64,000 nucleotides of DNA from Mesorhizobium sp. M1B.F.Ca.ET.045.04.1.1. Lineage in GTDB: Bacteria; Pseudomonadota; Alphaproteobacteria; Rhizobiales; Rhizobiaceae. Positions 43,177-51,460 of this stretch are shown in pieces. The stretch lies in the NCBI RefSeq assembly GCF_003952465.1, contig NZ_CP034448.1, positions 4,193,001 to 4,257,000 of the forward strand, written 5' to 3'. Each line of letters opens with the position of its first letter. Position 1 is the first letter of the stretch. Made by a program: the position numbers and the translations under genes. Below the pieces are notes generated by a model that saw only the letters and a program-made list of their open reading frames with translations, made no database searches and was not told the DNA's origin.

Positions 43177-44595
43177 GTGGAAGCCCAGGACACAGAGACG
43201 ACCGGCGCCAGGGCCGCCGACGAGCACCACGCCGATATCTACGGCGAGGACGGCGCCGTCCGTTCCTCCTTCCTTGCCCAGATCGGCGCAGCCATCGCCG
43301 ACCGCGACACGTTGACCCTCAAGCGAGAGGTCGACGACCTGCATCAGTCCGAACTCGGCGATCTGCTGGAGGCGCTGCATCCCGAGCAGCGCCGGGCCCT
43401 GGTCGAGCTGCTCGGTTCCGATTTCGACTTCTCCGCGCTGACCGAGGTCGACGAGGCTATCCGCCTCGACATCGTCGACAATTTGCCCAACGCGCAGATC
43501 GCGCAGGCGGTGCAGGAACTCGATTCGGACGACGCCGTCTACATCCTCGAGGATCTCGACCGGGAAGACCAGGAAGAGATCCTCTCGCAACTGCCCTTCA
43601 CCGAGCGCATCAGGCTGAGGCGCGCGCTCGACTATCCGGAAGAGACGGCCGGGCGGCGCATGCAGACGGAGTTCGTCGCCGTGCCGCCGTTCTGGACGAT
43701 CGGCCAGACCATCGACTACATGCGCGAGGACAAGAACCTTCCCGACCGCTTCAGCCAGATCTTCGTCATCGACCCGAGCTTCAAGCTGCTCGGCGCCATC
43801 GACCTCGACCAGATCCTGCGCACCAAGCGCGCGGTGAAGGTCGAGGACGTGATGCACGAGACGCGACATGCCATCCCGGCCACCATGGACCAGGAGGAAG
43901 CGGCGCGCGAGTTCGAGCAGTACGACCTGCTCTCGGCCGCGGTGGTCGACGAGAACGACCGGCTGGTCGGCGTGCTCACCATCGACGACGTGGTCGACGT
44001 CATCCAGCAGGAAGCGGAGGAAGACCTTCTGCGCATGGGCGGCGTCGGCGACGAAGAGCTGTCCGATACCGTGCTGGCCACCTCGCGTTCGCGCGTGCCT
44101 TGGCTACTCGTCAATTTGTTGACGGCATTCCTGGCGGCATCGGTGATCGGCCTGTTCGACCGCACGATCGAGCACATCGTGGCGCTGGCGGTGCTGATGC
44201 CAATCGTCGCCGGCATGGGCGGCAATGCCGGCTCGCAGACCATGACCGTCACCGTGCGGGCGTTGGCGACAAGGGATCTCGACATCTACAACGCCGCCCG
44301 CATCATCCGCCGCGAGCTGGGCGTCGGCTTCATCAACGGCATGGTGTTTGCGGTGCTGATCGGGACGGTCGCCGGGCTCTGGTTCCACGACCCTAACCTG
44401 GGCGGCATCATCGCGGCCGCAATGATCATCAACATGTTCGCCGCGGCACTGGCCGGAATTCTCATCCCACTGGTGCTCGACCGCTTCAAGATCGATCCGG
44501 CGGTGGCCTCGGCCGTCTTCGTCACCACGGTCACCGATGTCGTCGGCTTTTTTGCCTTCCTTGGGTTGGCCACCTGGTGGTTTGGCGTTTCCTAA
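43177..44595 (+). CDS. mgtE: Magnesium transporter MgtE
   Basis: Mg2+ channel of the inner membrane; about 472 residues. The cytoplasmic N domain (QSELGDLLEALHPEQRRALV) is followed by two CBS domains (with AAVVDENDRLVGVLTIDDVV) that gate the pore by Mg2+ sensing, then five transmembrane helices with MPIVAGMGGNAGSQTMTVTV, the ion-site region. I prefer the GTG at 43177, with GGAGG 5-6 bases upstream, to the TTG at 43162, which has no ribosome site. Confidence 0.93.
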   Translation: MEAQDTETTGARAADEHHADIYGEDGAVRSSFLAQIGAAIADRDTLTLKREVDDLHQSELGDLLEALHPEQRRALVELLGSDFDFSALTEVDEAIRLDIVDNLPNAQIAQAVQELDSDDAVYILEDLDREDQEEILSQLPFTERIRLRRALDYPEETAGRRMQTEFVAVPPFWTIGQTIDYMREDKNLPDRFSQIFVIDPSFKLLGAIDLDQILRTKRAVKVEDVMHETRHAIPATMDQEEAAREFEQYDLLSAAVVDENDRLVGVLTIDDVVDVIQQEAEEDLLRMGGVGDEELSDTVLATSRSRVPWLLVNLLTAFLAASVIGLFDRTIEHIVALAVLMPIVAGMGGNAGSQTMTVTVRALATRDLDIYNAARIIRRELGVGFINGMVFAVLIGTVAGLWFHDPNLGGIIAAAMIINMFAAALAGILIPLVLDRFKIDPAVASAVFVTTVTDVVGFFAFLGLATWWFGVS

Positions 44596-44608
44596 GAGAG
44601 TGCTACAA

Positions 44609-44624
44609 TTGACTTTTACGTAAA
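44609..44624. promoter_or_regulatory. TTTACGTAAA palindrome next to a TTGACT box before the MerR gene
   Basis: TTGACT (44609-44614) is followed immediately by the perfect 10-base palindrome TTTACGTAAA (44615-44624), about 118 bases before the MerR-type gene. As I remember, LiuR-type MerR regulators use TTACGT-containing operators, so this may be an autoregulatory site. No good -10 box was found. Confidence 0.4.
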
Positions 44625-44741
44625 TGCCGTGCGACGTTGCCTTGGGATCATATGCCGATTCCGGCATGTGACGGGGTTTGATCGGAGGAAGGGCGACGCT
44701 TCTGCGTAGCGATGCCTGGACATTTGGGCGTGGGAGCGAGA

Positions 44742-45128
44742 ATGCGGGAATATTACACGATCACCGAGCTGACGCGCGAGTTCGACGTGTCGACCCGGAC
44801 GTTGCGGTTCTATGAGGATGAAGGGCTGGTGCAGCCGATCCGGCGCGGCCGCACGCGGCTGTTCCGCCCCTCCGACCGGCATCTCATCCGCCAGATCATG
44901 CGCGGCAAGCGGCTCGGCTTCTCGATCGCCGAGATCCGGGAAATCATCCAGATGTACAAGGAGCCGCCCGGCGAGGTCGGCCAGCTCAAGCTGATGATCA
45001 AGCGCATCGAGGAAAAGCGCGAGGACTTGCGCCAGAAGCGGCGCGATCTCGAGGAAACGCTGGCCGAGCTCGACCAGGCCGAGGAGTCGTGCGTGGAGCG
45101 GCTGGCGGAGCTGGGTGTCAACACCTGA
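44742..45128 (+). CDS. MerR-family transcriptional regulator (LiuR-like)
   Basis: 128 residues: an N-terminal winged helix-turn-helix (YYTITELTREFDVSTRTLRF, YEDEGLVQPIRRGRTRLF) and a C-terminal coiled coil (about 75-120). There is no Cys cluster, so metal sensing of the CueR/MerR kind is unlikely. It resembles regulators of branched-chain amino acid or acyl-CoA degradation, but no such genes are adjacent. The ATG at 44742 (MREYYTITEL) follows GGAG. Confidence 0.87.
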   Translation: MREYYTITELTREFDVSTRTLRFYEDEGLVQPIRRGRTRLFRPSDRHLIRQIMRGKRLGFSIAEIREIIQMYKEPPGEVGQLKLMIKRIEEKREDLRQKRRDLEETLAELDQAEESCVERLAELGVNT

Positions 45129-45137
45129 GCGGTAGGC

Positions 45138-45614
45138 TCAAATCCAGCGCCGGACCCGTTTGGCATAGTCGCGGTACTTCTTGCCGAACTTCGCCGCCAG
45201 CATTTTTTCCTCCTTCTCGATCGCCAGCTTCTGCGTGGCGAAGGCGGCGAGGAAGGCGAAGAGCAGGAACCAGGCGATGCCGGTAATGAAGGACACGCCG
45301 ATCAAGAGCAGCGTGTTGGCGAGATACATCGGGTTGCGGGTGATGCCGAAGGGCCCCGACGTCACCAGATGGTCGGGCTCGGCATTGGGATTGAGCGTCG
45401 TCTTCGCGCGCACCATGGTGCGGATCGCCGTGACCCAGAGCGCTGCGACGCCGAAAAGCGCCACCCAGCCGGCGCCGACCAGGATGTCGCCAAAAATGTC
45501 GCCGATCCAGGGCAGCGGGTAGAGCATGCCGAGCACGACGCTGAGCGCGATCGCCACGACATAGATCACGGGCGGCCAGGGAATGATCCCATGCTTCGGC
45601 TGGGTGCCGGTCAT
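45138..45614 (-). CDS. Isoprenylcysteine carboxyl methyltransferase family membrane protein
   Basis: 158 residues with four hydrophobic segments. VTSGPFGITRNPMYLANTLL is the signature of ICMT/PEMT-type methyltransferases, and EKEEKMLAAKFGKKYRDYAK follows near the C-terminus. Substrate unknown; bacterial members methylate small molecules or lipids. The ATG at 45614 overlaps the stop of the upstream gene by 4 bp, so the two are coupled. Confidence 0.85.
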   Translation of the reverse strand: MTGTQPKHGIIPWPPVIYVVAIALSVVLGMLYPLPWIGDIFGDILVGAGWVALFGVAALWVTAIRTMVRAKTTLNPNAEPDHLVTSGPFGITRNPMYLANTLLLIGVSFITGIAWFLLFAFLAAFATQKLAIEKEEKMLAAKFGKKYRDYAKRVRRWI

Positions 45615-46612
45615 TGTTGTCCTCCCTCCATCTTGCTTTCGGTCGCCGCGGTGCAGGTGCTCGCGAGATCCGCAAGATGCGATTTCCAGATCTCGGTCTG
45701 GTCGTTGCCGTAGAGCTTGTCGAGAGACCCTTCGCCCTTCAGCGTGGCCAGCATGCAGCCACAATAGCTGGAACAGAACGTCGTGTCCCGCTGCTGTTCG
45801 CAGGAGGCCTGGCAGGCTTTCAGGAAGCCGGCGTCCTTGTCCTGCGGCGGTGCCGGCATGACCTGCGAAAGCAGCCAGACCGAGCCGAACAGCACCGGCT
45901 GGTGGATGAGGTAGAAGGCGAGGCTATGCCGGCCGATGAAGACAAGCGGATTGGACCAGCGGCCGGGCATCCAGGTCCCCAGGCGAGCGAGAAGGCCGGA
46001 TGCTGAAGCGAGCTTGACGACCGCGACGCCTGCAAGCACCGCGCCGAACCATGGAAACAGCGGCACATAATCGTTCGAGCGCGGGTTGGTCGCCGACAGC
46101 CCGACCCACCACAGCGCCGGATGGTCGAAGAATTCCGACCTGGAAAAATAGGGCGCTGCGATCACGGCCGCAGCGGCAATTGCAGTCAGCAGCGCCGGCA
46201 GCCTGAGAAACGCGAGGCCGAGCAGGCTTGCCAGCGCGATCTCATGCAGGATGCCGAAGAAGATGAAGCCGTCAGGCGTGGCGATATAGGTGACGGCCGA
46301 GATGGCGATCGCCGCCAGCGCGACCATGGCAAAACGCTTCCAGAAGCTCGGCCAGCGGATCTGGCGGCCATGCGCAAGGAACAGGCTGACACCGACCAGG
46401 AACAGGAAGGTGGAGGCGATGCAGCGCGCACAGAGCTTCCACCAGCCGAAGGCGGTCAGGCCGGGCGCGGTGTAGCCGAAGTTTTCGAGGTCCCAGGTGA
46501 AGTGGTAGCTCGCCATGGCGATCAGCGCGATGCCACGCAGGATATCGATGGCGACGATGCGGCTGTGCTTCGGCGCGTCCTGAACGGCTTCGCTCGTCGT
46601 CTGAAGGCTCAT
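45611..46612 (-). CDS. DUF1624 (heparan-alpha-glucosaminide acetyltransferase-like) membrane protein with a Cys-rich tail
   Basis: 333 residues. The N-terminal RIVAIDILRGIALIAMASYH and VGVSLFLAHGRQIRW identify the DUF1624 multi-span family; a final hydrophobic segment carries FIGRHSLAFYLIHQPVLFGS. After it comes a soluble tail of about 75 residues with CQASCEQQRDTTFCSSYCGC, two CX3C pairs separated by eight residues. The catalytic substrate is unknown. Coupled to the methyltransferase gene, so both may modify the same compound. Confidence 0.83.
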   Translation of the reverse strand: MSLQTTSEAVQDAPKHSRIVAIDILRGIALIAMASYHFTWDLENFGYTAPGLTAFGWWKLCARCIASTFLFLVGVSLFLAHGRQIRWPSFWKRFAMVALAAIAISAVTYIATPDGFIFFGILHEIALASLLGLAFLRLPALLTAIAAAAVIAAPYFSRSEFFDHPALWWVGLSATNPRSNDYVPLFPWFGAVLAGVAVVKLASASGLLARLGTWMPGRWSNPLVFIGRHSLAFYLIHQPVLFGSVWLLSQVMPAPPQDKDAGFLKACQASCEQQRDTTFCSSYCGCMLATLKGEGSLDKLYGNDQTEIWKSHLADLASTCTAATESKMEGGQQ

Positions 46613-46714
46613 GATCTCGCATCCGATTCAGTCGTGCCAAAACGACTATCACGGTTCGGGCGAACAACAGAGGGTGGATCGGCAGCGGCGATCCGACGGC
46701 ACGGCAAGCCACTT

Positions 46715-46820
46715 TAATGCATGTCGCCCAGAAGTGTGCAGCGGTTCTGGGGCAACGACATGCACCAAAGCAAAGGCCTAAGGCGCGTCGCCTGAATCCG
46801 TTTCAGCGCGACGCGCTTTA
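46715..46820. repeat. Repeat family 3, copy B (full, reverse orientation)
   Basis: Contains ATGCATGTCGCCCAGAAGTG, GCAGCGGTTCTGGGGCAACG and then GGCGCGTCGCCTGAATCCG with TTTCAGCGCGACGCGCTTTA. This is the reverse complement of copy C at 51353-51460, so the element has two modules: a GCGCGACGCGCTTT part and a GCATGTCG-bounded part. Confidence 0.88.
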
Positions 46821-46890
46821 GGCCAGTAGCGGAAAGCCTTTGGCCGGCTTCGCTTTTCGGCTTCTCGGAGTCGGTTTCCTGCTACTGGCC
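46821..46890. repeat. 70-bp inverted repeat before the MFS gene
   Basis: GGCCAGTAGC (46821-46830) and GCTACTGGCC (46881-46890) are perfect inverted ends, with further pairing inside (GGAAA with TTTCC, allowing small bulges). It lies 50 bp upstream of the transporter start and could fold in its 5' leader. Confidence 0.65.
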
Positions 46891-46940
46891 GACCGCTGGT
46901 CCGGCCAGATTTGGCGAGCGATTCACTTTTCGGAGGGCCG

Positions 46941-48140
46941 ATGTCCACCCATGTGCGCCATCCGATCTGGCTTCCGGCGCTGCGGCCGGCAGACGCGCGC
47001 ACCTTCGCCTCGCTCTACGCGGTCGAATCCTTTGCCCGCGCCACGATCTCCAGCGTCATTCCTATCCAGGCCTACGAGATACTGCACAACGAGCAGATCG
47101 TCTCGATCCTCTACACAATCGTGTCGCTGCTCGGGCTTTCGGTGACGCTATTCATGCCGATGCTGATCCGCCGCTTCGCGCGGCGCTGGGTCTACACGGC
47201 CGGCTGCCTGATGCTGGCGCTCGGTTCGGTTTTCTTCGTCACCCACACGCTGCCTGGGCAACTCGCCGGCATGCTTTGCCGCGTCATGGGGGCGAGCGCG
47301 CTGTCGATCACGCTCAACCTCTATATTATGGACCACATCCGCAAGACCGACTTCATGCAGGCGGAGTCGCTGCGCATGGCGTGGTCGATGTTTGCCTGGA
47401 CCGGCGGGCCGACGCTCGGCATTTTCCTCTATGCGCGCTTCGGCATCTATGCCGCGCATGGCGTGGTCGTGGCCTTCGCGCTGGCATTGCTGGCGCTGTT
47501 CTGGACCTACCGGCTGGGCGACAATCCGTCGATCCGCCCCGGCAAGAGCCGGCCGGCCAATCCGCTCGCCAATATCGGCCGCTTCATCGCGCAGCCGCGC
47601 CTGCGTCTCGCCTGGCTGATCGCCTTCGGTCGCTCCTGCTTCTGGACGACCTTCTTCGTCTACGGCCCGCTGTTCATGGTGATCACCGGCGAGGGCAAGC
47701 TTGCCGGCGGGTTGCTGGTCTCGGCTGGCAATGCGCTGTTGTTCATGGCGATCTTCTGGGGCAGGGCGGGAAAGCGGTTCGGCGGCCGGCGGACCATGAC
47801 CTTCGCCTATTTCGCGATGTCTGCCATGCTGCTTGCGGCGGGAGGTGTCGGCGCAGCCGCGCCGCTGCTCACCGCCGGCTTCCTGCTCTGCGGCGCGCTC
47901 TTCACCATCGCGCTCGACGCGCTGGGTTCCACCGCCTTCATGCGTTCGGTGCGCTCTTACGAAAAGGCGCAGATGGCGGCGGTCTACCGCACCTATCTCG
48001 ACTTTTCCGAGTTGACGCCGCCGCTCGTCTATTCGGTGGTGCTGAGCTTCTTCGGGCTGGGCTCGGTCTTCGTCACGCTCGGACTGTTGGCCGCCTTCTG
48101 CGGCTTCGTCACCTGGCGCTATTTGCCGAAGTCGTTTTGA
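46941..48140 (+). CDS. Major facilitator superfamily transporter
   Basis: 399 residues with about twelve hydrophobic segments in two six-helix bundles. MLIRRFARRWVYTAGCL and GRAGKRFGGRRTMTFAYFAM lie where the basic loops after helices 2 and 8 are expected. The substrate is not evident, and neighbours give no hint. The ATG at 46941 follows GGAGG by 5 bases. Confidence 0.88.
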   Translation: MSTHVRHPIWLPALRPADARTFASLYAVESFARATISSVIPIQAYEILHNEQIVSILYTIVSLLGLSVTLFMPMLIRRFARRWVYTAGCLMLALGSVFFVTHTLPGQLAGMLCRVMGASALSITLNLYIMDHIRKTDFMQAESLRMAWSMFAWTGGPTLGIFLYARFGIYAAHGVVVAFALALLALFWTYRLGDNPSIRPGKSRPANPLANIGRFIAQPRLRLAWLIAFGRSCFWTTFFVYGPLFMVITGEGKLAGGLLVSAGNALLFMAIFWGRAGKRFGGRRTMTFAYFAMSAMLLAAGGVGAAAPLLTAGFLLCGALFTIALDALGSTAFMRSVRSYEKAQMAAVYRTYLDFSELTPPLVYSVVLSFFGLGSVFVTLGLLAAFCGFVTWRYLPKSF

Positions 48141-48220
48141 CCGGATGGTCTTCCGCATTGTGGCGATTGTGCGGGCACCTTAAGCTCTGTTCGCATTGCG
48201 GGCTGGCCAGGGTTTCAAGC

Positions 48221-48907
48221 ATGTCTGCAAGAACGATGTCGCTCACCGAGGAACTCGTCGCCCGCTGTTTTCGTGCGGTCGAGGATCCAGGGCCAGATCC
48301 TGATGCGCAGCATCTCTGCGACAGCGACTATGAAGCCATGCTGGATGCGTTCGAGGCTGAGCTTCCCGCGACCGAACCGCTATGGCTGTTGGGCTATGGT
48401 TCGCTGATCTGGAAGCCTGAAATCGAGCATGTCGAGGAGCGGGTCGCCGTGGCGCGCGGCTGGCATCGCTCCTTCTGTATGAAGATGACGCGCTGGCGCG
48501 GCACCAAGCAGAGCCCGGGCCTGATGATGGCGCTGGATCGCGGCGGGCAATGCAAGGGCGTCGCCTTCCGCCTGAACGGTGGTGAGCGCCGGCAAGCGCT
48601 GGACAAGCTTTTCCGGCGCGAGATGACGCTGAAGCCGACCAGCTACCACCCGCGCCTGCTGCAGCTTGCAACCGACAAAGGGCCGTTGCGGGCGCTCGCC
48701 TTCGTCATCAATCGCAAGGGCACGACCTATGCCGGCCCACTCAGCGAAGAGGAGGTGGTCGAAAGGCTGGCGACGTCCTGCGGCCATTGGGGTTCGGGCG
48801 CCGATTATCTCTACAACACCGTCAAGAATCTCGAAGCGCGCGGTATCCACGACGCCCATTTGTGGCGATTGCAGCAGCTTGTCGCCGAAAGGATTGCCGG
48901 CTCCTAG
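48221..48907 (+). CDS. chaC: Glutathione-specific gamma-glutamylcyclotransferase ChaC
   Basis: Degrades glutathione to 5-oxoproline and Cys-Gly. The 228-residue protein has LWLLGYGSLIWKPEIEHVEE, the conserved substrate-binding loop YGSLIW, RVAVARGWHRSFCM, and a later acidic region (GPLSEEEVV). The catalytic glutamate is expected in that C-terminal part; I cannot assign it with certainty. A second in-frame ATG at 48236 is possible. Confidence 0.88.
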   Translation: MSARTMSLTEELVARCFRAVEDPGPDPDAQHLCDSDYEAMLDAFEAELPATEPLWLLGYGSLIWKPEIEHVEERVAVARGWHRSFCMKMTRWRGTKQSPGLMMALDRGGQCKGVAFRLNGGERRQALDKLFRREMTLKPTSYHPRLLQLATDKGPLRALAFVINRKGTTYAGPLSEEEVVERLATSCGHWGSGADYLYNTVKNLEARGIHDAHLWRLQQLVAERIAGS

Positions 48908-48989
48908 CACGCCACTGCGTGCCGCAATCGCGCTCTGAGGTGGCGGAATTTGGTTTGCCGGGCGCGATGATTCTGCCTATAGTCGGTCG

Positions 48990-49170
48990 CGTCGTCGGTT
49001 CCGTTTTTGGAGCCAAGAGGGAATGCGGTGAGGGTGGACTTTTTTGCCCAAAGCCGTGGCTGCCCCCGCAACTGTATGCGGTAGTCCTCTCCATAGACCA
49101 CTGGGGATTTTTCCTCGGGAAGGTGGGGAAGGGCGCGGATCCGCGAGCCAGGAGACCTGCCGGCGACGGC
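48990..49170 (+). promoter_or_regulatory. Cobalamin riboswitch upstream of cbtB-cbtA
   Basis: The plus strand contains GGAGCCAAGAGGGAATGCGGTG-type sequence (49010-49030), the B12 box GCTGCCCCCGCAACTGTATG, and GCGAGCCAGGAGACCTGCC near the end. The outer stem pairs GTCGTCGG (48991-48998) with CCGGCGAC (49160-49167). It precedes the cobalt transporter genes and should repress them at high cobalamin. It fills the chaC-cbtB gap. Confidence 0.94.
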
Positions 49171-49215
49171 AAAGTTGACTTCTATGCCCTCGGGTGGAGG
49201 GCGAAAGGACAAGAC

Positions 49216-49395
49216 ATGAATACCGCTTCCGTCTCTCTCGGCGCCTCCGTCTCCTCGCAGTCGCGCATCATGCAGCTGGCCTTGGCCGCGCTGCTCGGCA
49301 TTTTCGTCGTCGGCTTTGTCGGCTTCTCGCATATCGATGCGGTCCACAATGCCGCCCACGACTATCGCCACTCGATGGCTTTTCCCTGCCACTAA
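49216..49395 (+). CDS. cbtB: Cobalt transporter subunit CbtB
   Basis: 59-residue small membrane protein with one hydrophobic span (ALAALLGIFVVGFVGF) and a His-rich C-terminal tail (HIDAVHNAAHDYRHSMAFPC and a final His) that probably binds cobalt. CbtB pairs with CbtA in B12-regulated cobalt uptake. The ATG at 49216 is the first after the riboswitch; the longer open frame upstream runs through the riboswitch. Confidence 0.92.
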   Translation: MNTASVSLGASVSSQSRIMQLALAALLGIFVVGFVGFSHIDAVHNAAHDYRHSMAFPCH

Positions 49396-49410
49396 GCTAG
49401 GTCCGACATC

Positions 49411-50205
49411 ATGAATCTGTTTCGCAACGTCGTGTTCATCGCGGCGATCGCGGGGCTCGTGGCGGGCATCGTGCTCGCCTGCATGCAGGCCTACGCGACC
49501 GTGCCGCTGATCCTCAAGGCGGAAGTCTATGAAAAGGCGGGTGGCGGTCATCACCACGACCATGCCGCGACCTCAGCCAACAATGCGATGAGCTCGGCTG
49601 CTCCGGCGGACAACGCAATGAGCACCGCTGCTCCGGCGCCGACGGAAGCGGCGGCTCCGGCCGAAGACGAGGGCTGGGCGCCGGCCGACGGCTTCGAACG
49701 CTTTGCCTTCAACGTAGTCGCCAACATCGTCACCGGCATCGGTTTCGCGCTGATCCTGGCCGCGGTCTCCGAATTCGCGGGCGGCATCGGTAACTGGCGC
49801 CAGGGCGTGTTCTGGGGCCTCGCCGGCTTTGCCGTGTTCACCCTGGCGCCGGGCCTCAGCCTGCCACCGGAACTGCCGGCGATGCCGGTGCCCGAGCTGT
49901 TGCCGCGCCAGATCTGGTGGATTTCGACAGTGGCGGCAACGGCGGTCGGTCTTGGCCTGATCGCCTTCCGAAAGTCGCTGCCGCTGGCCATACTGGCCGT
50001 CGTACTGATCGTTGCGCCGCACGTCGTCGGCGCGCCGCAGCCCGACAGCTTCGAGACGGCAATTCCGGAAGGGCTGCATCATCAGTTCGTGGTGGCGGTG
50101 ACGCTCACCGACCTGGTGTTCTGGCTGGTGCTGGGTGCCGTCGTCGGCGTGGTGCGCGGCCGCTTCACCGGCACGGCGACCAGCCTGCGCGGCAGCTTTG
50201 CCTGA
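49411..50205 (+). CDS. cbtA: Cobalt transporter subunit CbtA
   Basis: 264 residues with about five to six hydrophobic segments. A His/Ala-rich loop after the first span (GGGHHHDHAATSANNAMSSA) contains a near-duplication (AMSSAAPADN, AMSTAAPAPT). PELLPRQIWWISTVAATAVG and VAPHVVGAPQP are family-like. It lies directly after cbtB under the riboswitch, supporting cobalt import for cobalamin synthesis. Confidence 0.92.
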   Translation: MNLFRNVVFIAAIAGLVAGIVLACMQAYATVPLILKAEVYEKAGGGHHHDHAATSANNAMSSAAPADNAMSTAAPAPTEAAAPAEDEGWAPADGFERFAFNVVANIVTGIGFALILAAVSEFAGGIGNWRQGVFWGLAGFAVFTLAPGLSLPPELPAMPVPELLPRQIWWISTVAATAVGLGLIAFRKSLPLAILAVVLIVAPHVVGAPQPDSFETAIPEGLHHQFVVAVTLTDLVFWLVLGAVVGVVRGRFTGTATSLRGSFA

Positions 50206-50719
50206 TCGCGCCGAGGGTCGCCTGACCTTCATCCTCGGCGGCGCGCGCTCCGGCAAGAGCGCGCATGCCGAGATCCTGGCGACGGCAACCCCTTCGCCCT
50301 GGGTCTACATCGCCACCGCACAGGCCTATGACGACGAGATGCGCGAGCGCATCGCGCTGCATCGCTCGCGGCGCGGCGAAGGCTGGGTGACCATCGATGC
50401 GCCGCTCGATCTCACCAGCGCGATCGAGGCCTTGCCGGATCACCAGCCGGTGCTGATCGATTGCCTGACATTGTGGCTGACCAATCATATGCTGGCGGAA
50501 CATGACATCGAGGCCGAATGCCGGCGGCTCTCGGATGTGCTGTCGCGCCCGCGTGGCCCATGGTTCGTGGTGTCGAACGAAGTCGGACTCGGCATCGTGC
50601 CGGACAATGCGCTGGCGCGCCGGTTCCGCGACGCCGCCGGCCGGCTCAACCAGCAGGTCGCGGCGGTCGCCGACAGCGTGCTGATGATGGTGGCCGGGCT
50701 GCCGCTCAAGGTGAAGTGA
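50198..50719 (+). CDS. cobU: Adenosylcobinamide kinase / adenosylcobinamide-phosphate guanylyltransferase CobU (CobP)
   Basis: Bifunctional enzyme that phosphorylates adenosylcobinamide and adds GMP. The protein of about 173 residues has the P-loop LTFILGGARSGKSAHAE, PWVYIATAQAYDDEM, and WFVVSNEVGLGIVPD. There is no ATG at the expected site; I propose the TTG at 50198, overlapping the cbtA stop by 8 bp, because it gives the family length. The open frame upstream (to 50135) lies in cbtA and is not conserved. Confidence 0.88.
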   Translation: MPDRAEGRLTFILGGARSGKSAHAEILATATPSPWVYIATAQAYDDEMRERIALHRSRRGEGWVTIDAPLDLTSAIEALPDHQPVLIDCLTLWLTNHMLAEHDIEAECRRLSDVLSRPRGPWFVVSNEVGLGIVPDNALARRFRDAAGRLNQQVAAVADSVLMMVAGLPLKVK

Positions 50720-50720
50720 C

Positions 50721-51344
50721 ATGGCTGACGACAACACCAGCGAAGACAGGGACGCCGAACGCCATCGCGCCAAGATGGCCAAGCGCAAGGCGGTGCAGGA
50801 TGCCGAGGTGGCGGGCAAGACGATCGAGAAGGGCCTGCTGATCGTCAACACCGGACCGGGCAAGGGCAAGACCACCGCGGCCTTCGGCCTGGCGCTGAGA
50901 ATGCTGGGCTACGGCAAGCGCGTCGGCGTCGTCCAGTTCATCAAGGGCAAGTGGCACACCGGCGAGAAGGACGCGTTCGCCGCCTTCGGCGACCGCGTCG
51001 TCTGGCATGCGATGGGCGAGGGGTTCACCTGGGAGACGCAGGACCTCAAGCGCGACATCGCCGCCGCCGAGGCCGCCTGGGCGAAGGCGCACGAGCTGAT
51101 GGCCGACCCTTCGATCAGCCTCGTCGTGCTCGACGAACTCAACATCGCGCTGCGCTACGACTATCTCGACCTTGAAAAGGTGGTCGCGGCGCTGAAGGCG
51201 CGCCGCGAGGGCCTGCATGTCATCGTCACCGGCCGCAACGCCAAGCCTCTATTGATCGACGCGGCCGATCTCGTCACCGAGATGGGCCTGACCAAGCACC
51301 ACTTCTCGGCGGGCGTGAAGGCGCAGCAGGGAATTGAATTCTGA
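50721..51344 (+). CDS. cobO: Cob(I)yrinic acid a,c-diamide adenosyltransferase CobO
   Basis: Transfers the 5'-deoxyadenosyl group of ATP to the reduced corrinoid; 207 residues. The P-loop NTGPGKGKTTAAFGLALRML, VVQFIKGKWHTGEK and LVVLDELNIALRYDYLD are diagnostic of the CobA/CobO family. It follows cobU by one base and ends the cbtB-cbtA-cobU-cobO run. Confidence 0.95.
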   Translation: MADDNTSEDRDAERHRAKMAKRKAVQDAEVAGKTIEKGLLIVNTGPGKGKTTAAFGLALRMLGYGKRVGVVQFIKGKWHTGEKDAFAAFGDRVVWHAMGEGFTWETQDLKRDIAAAEAAWAKAHELMADPSISLVVLDELNIALRYDYLDLEKVVAALKARREGLHVIVTGRNAKPLLIDAADLVTEMGLTKHHFSAGVKAQQGIEF

Positions 51345-51352
51345 AGCGCCAT

Positions 51353-51460
51353 AAAGCGCCTCGCGCTGAAACGGATTCAGGCGACGCGCTTTAAAAGTCT
51401 TTGTTTTGATGCATGTCGTTGTCCCAGAACCGCTGCACACTTCCGGGCGACATGCATTAA
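51353..51460. repeat. Repeat family 3, copy C (full)
   Basis: Two modules: AAAGCGCCTCGCGCTGAAAC through GCGACGCGCTTTAA, then GCATGTCGTTGTCCCAGAAC through GGGCGACATGCATTAA. It fills the gap between the convergent cobO and cobD genes, and its final TTA (51457-51459) is the reverse complement of the cobD stop codon. Confidence 0.88.
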
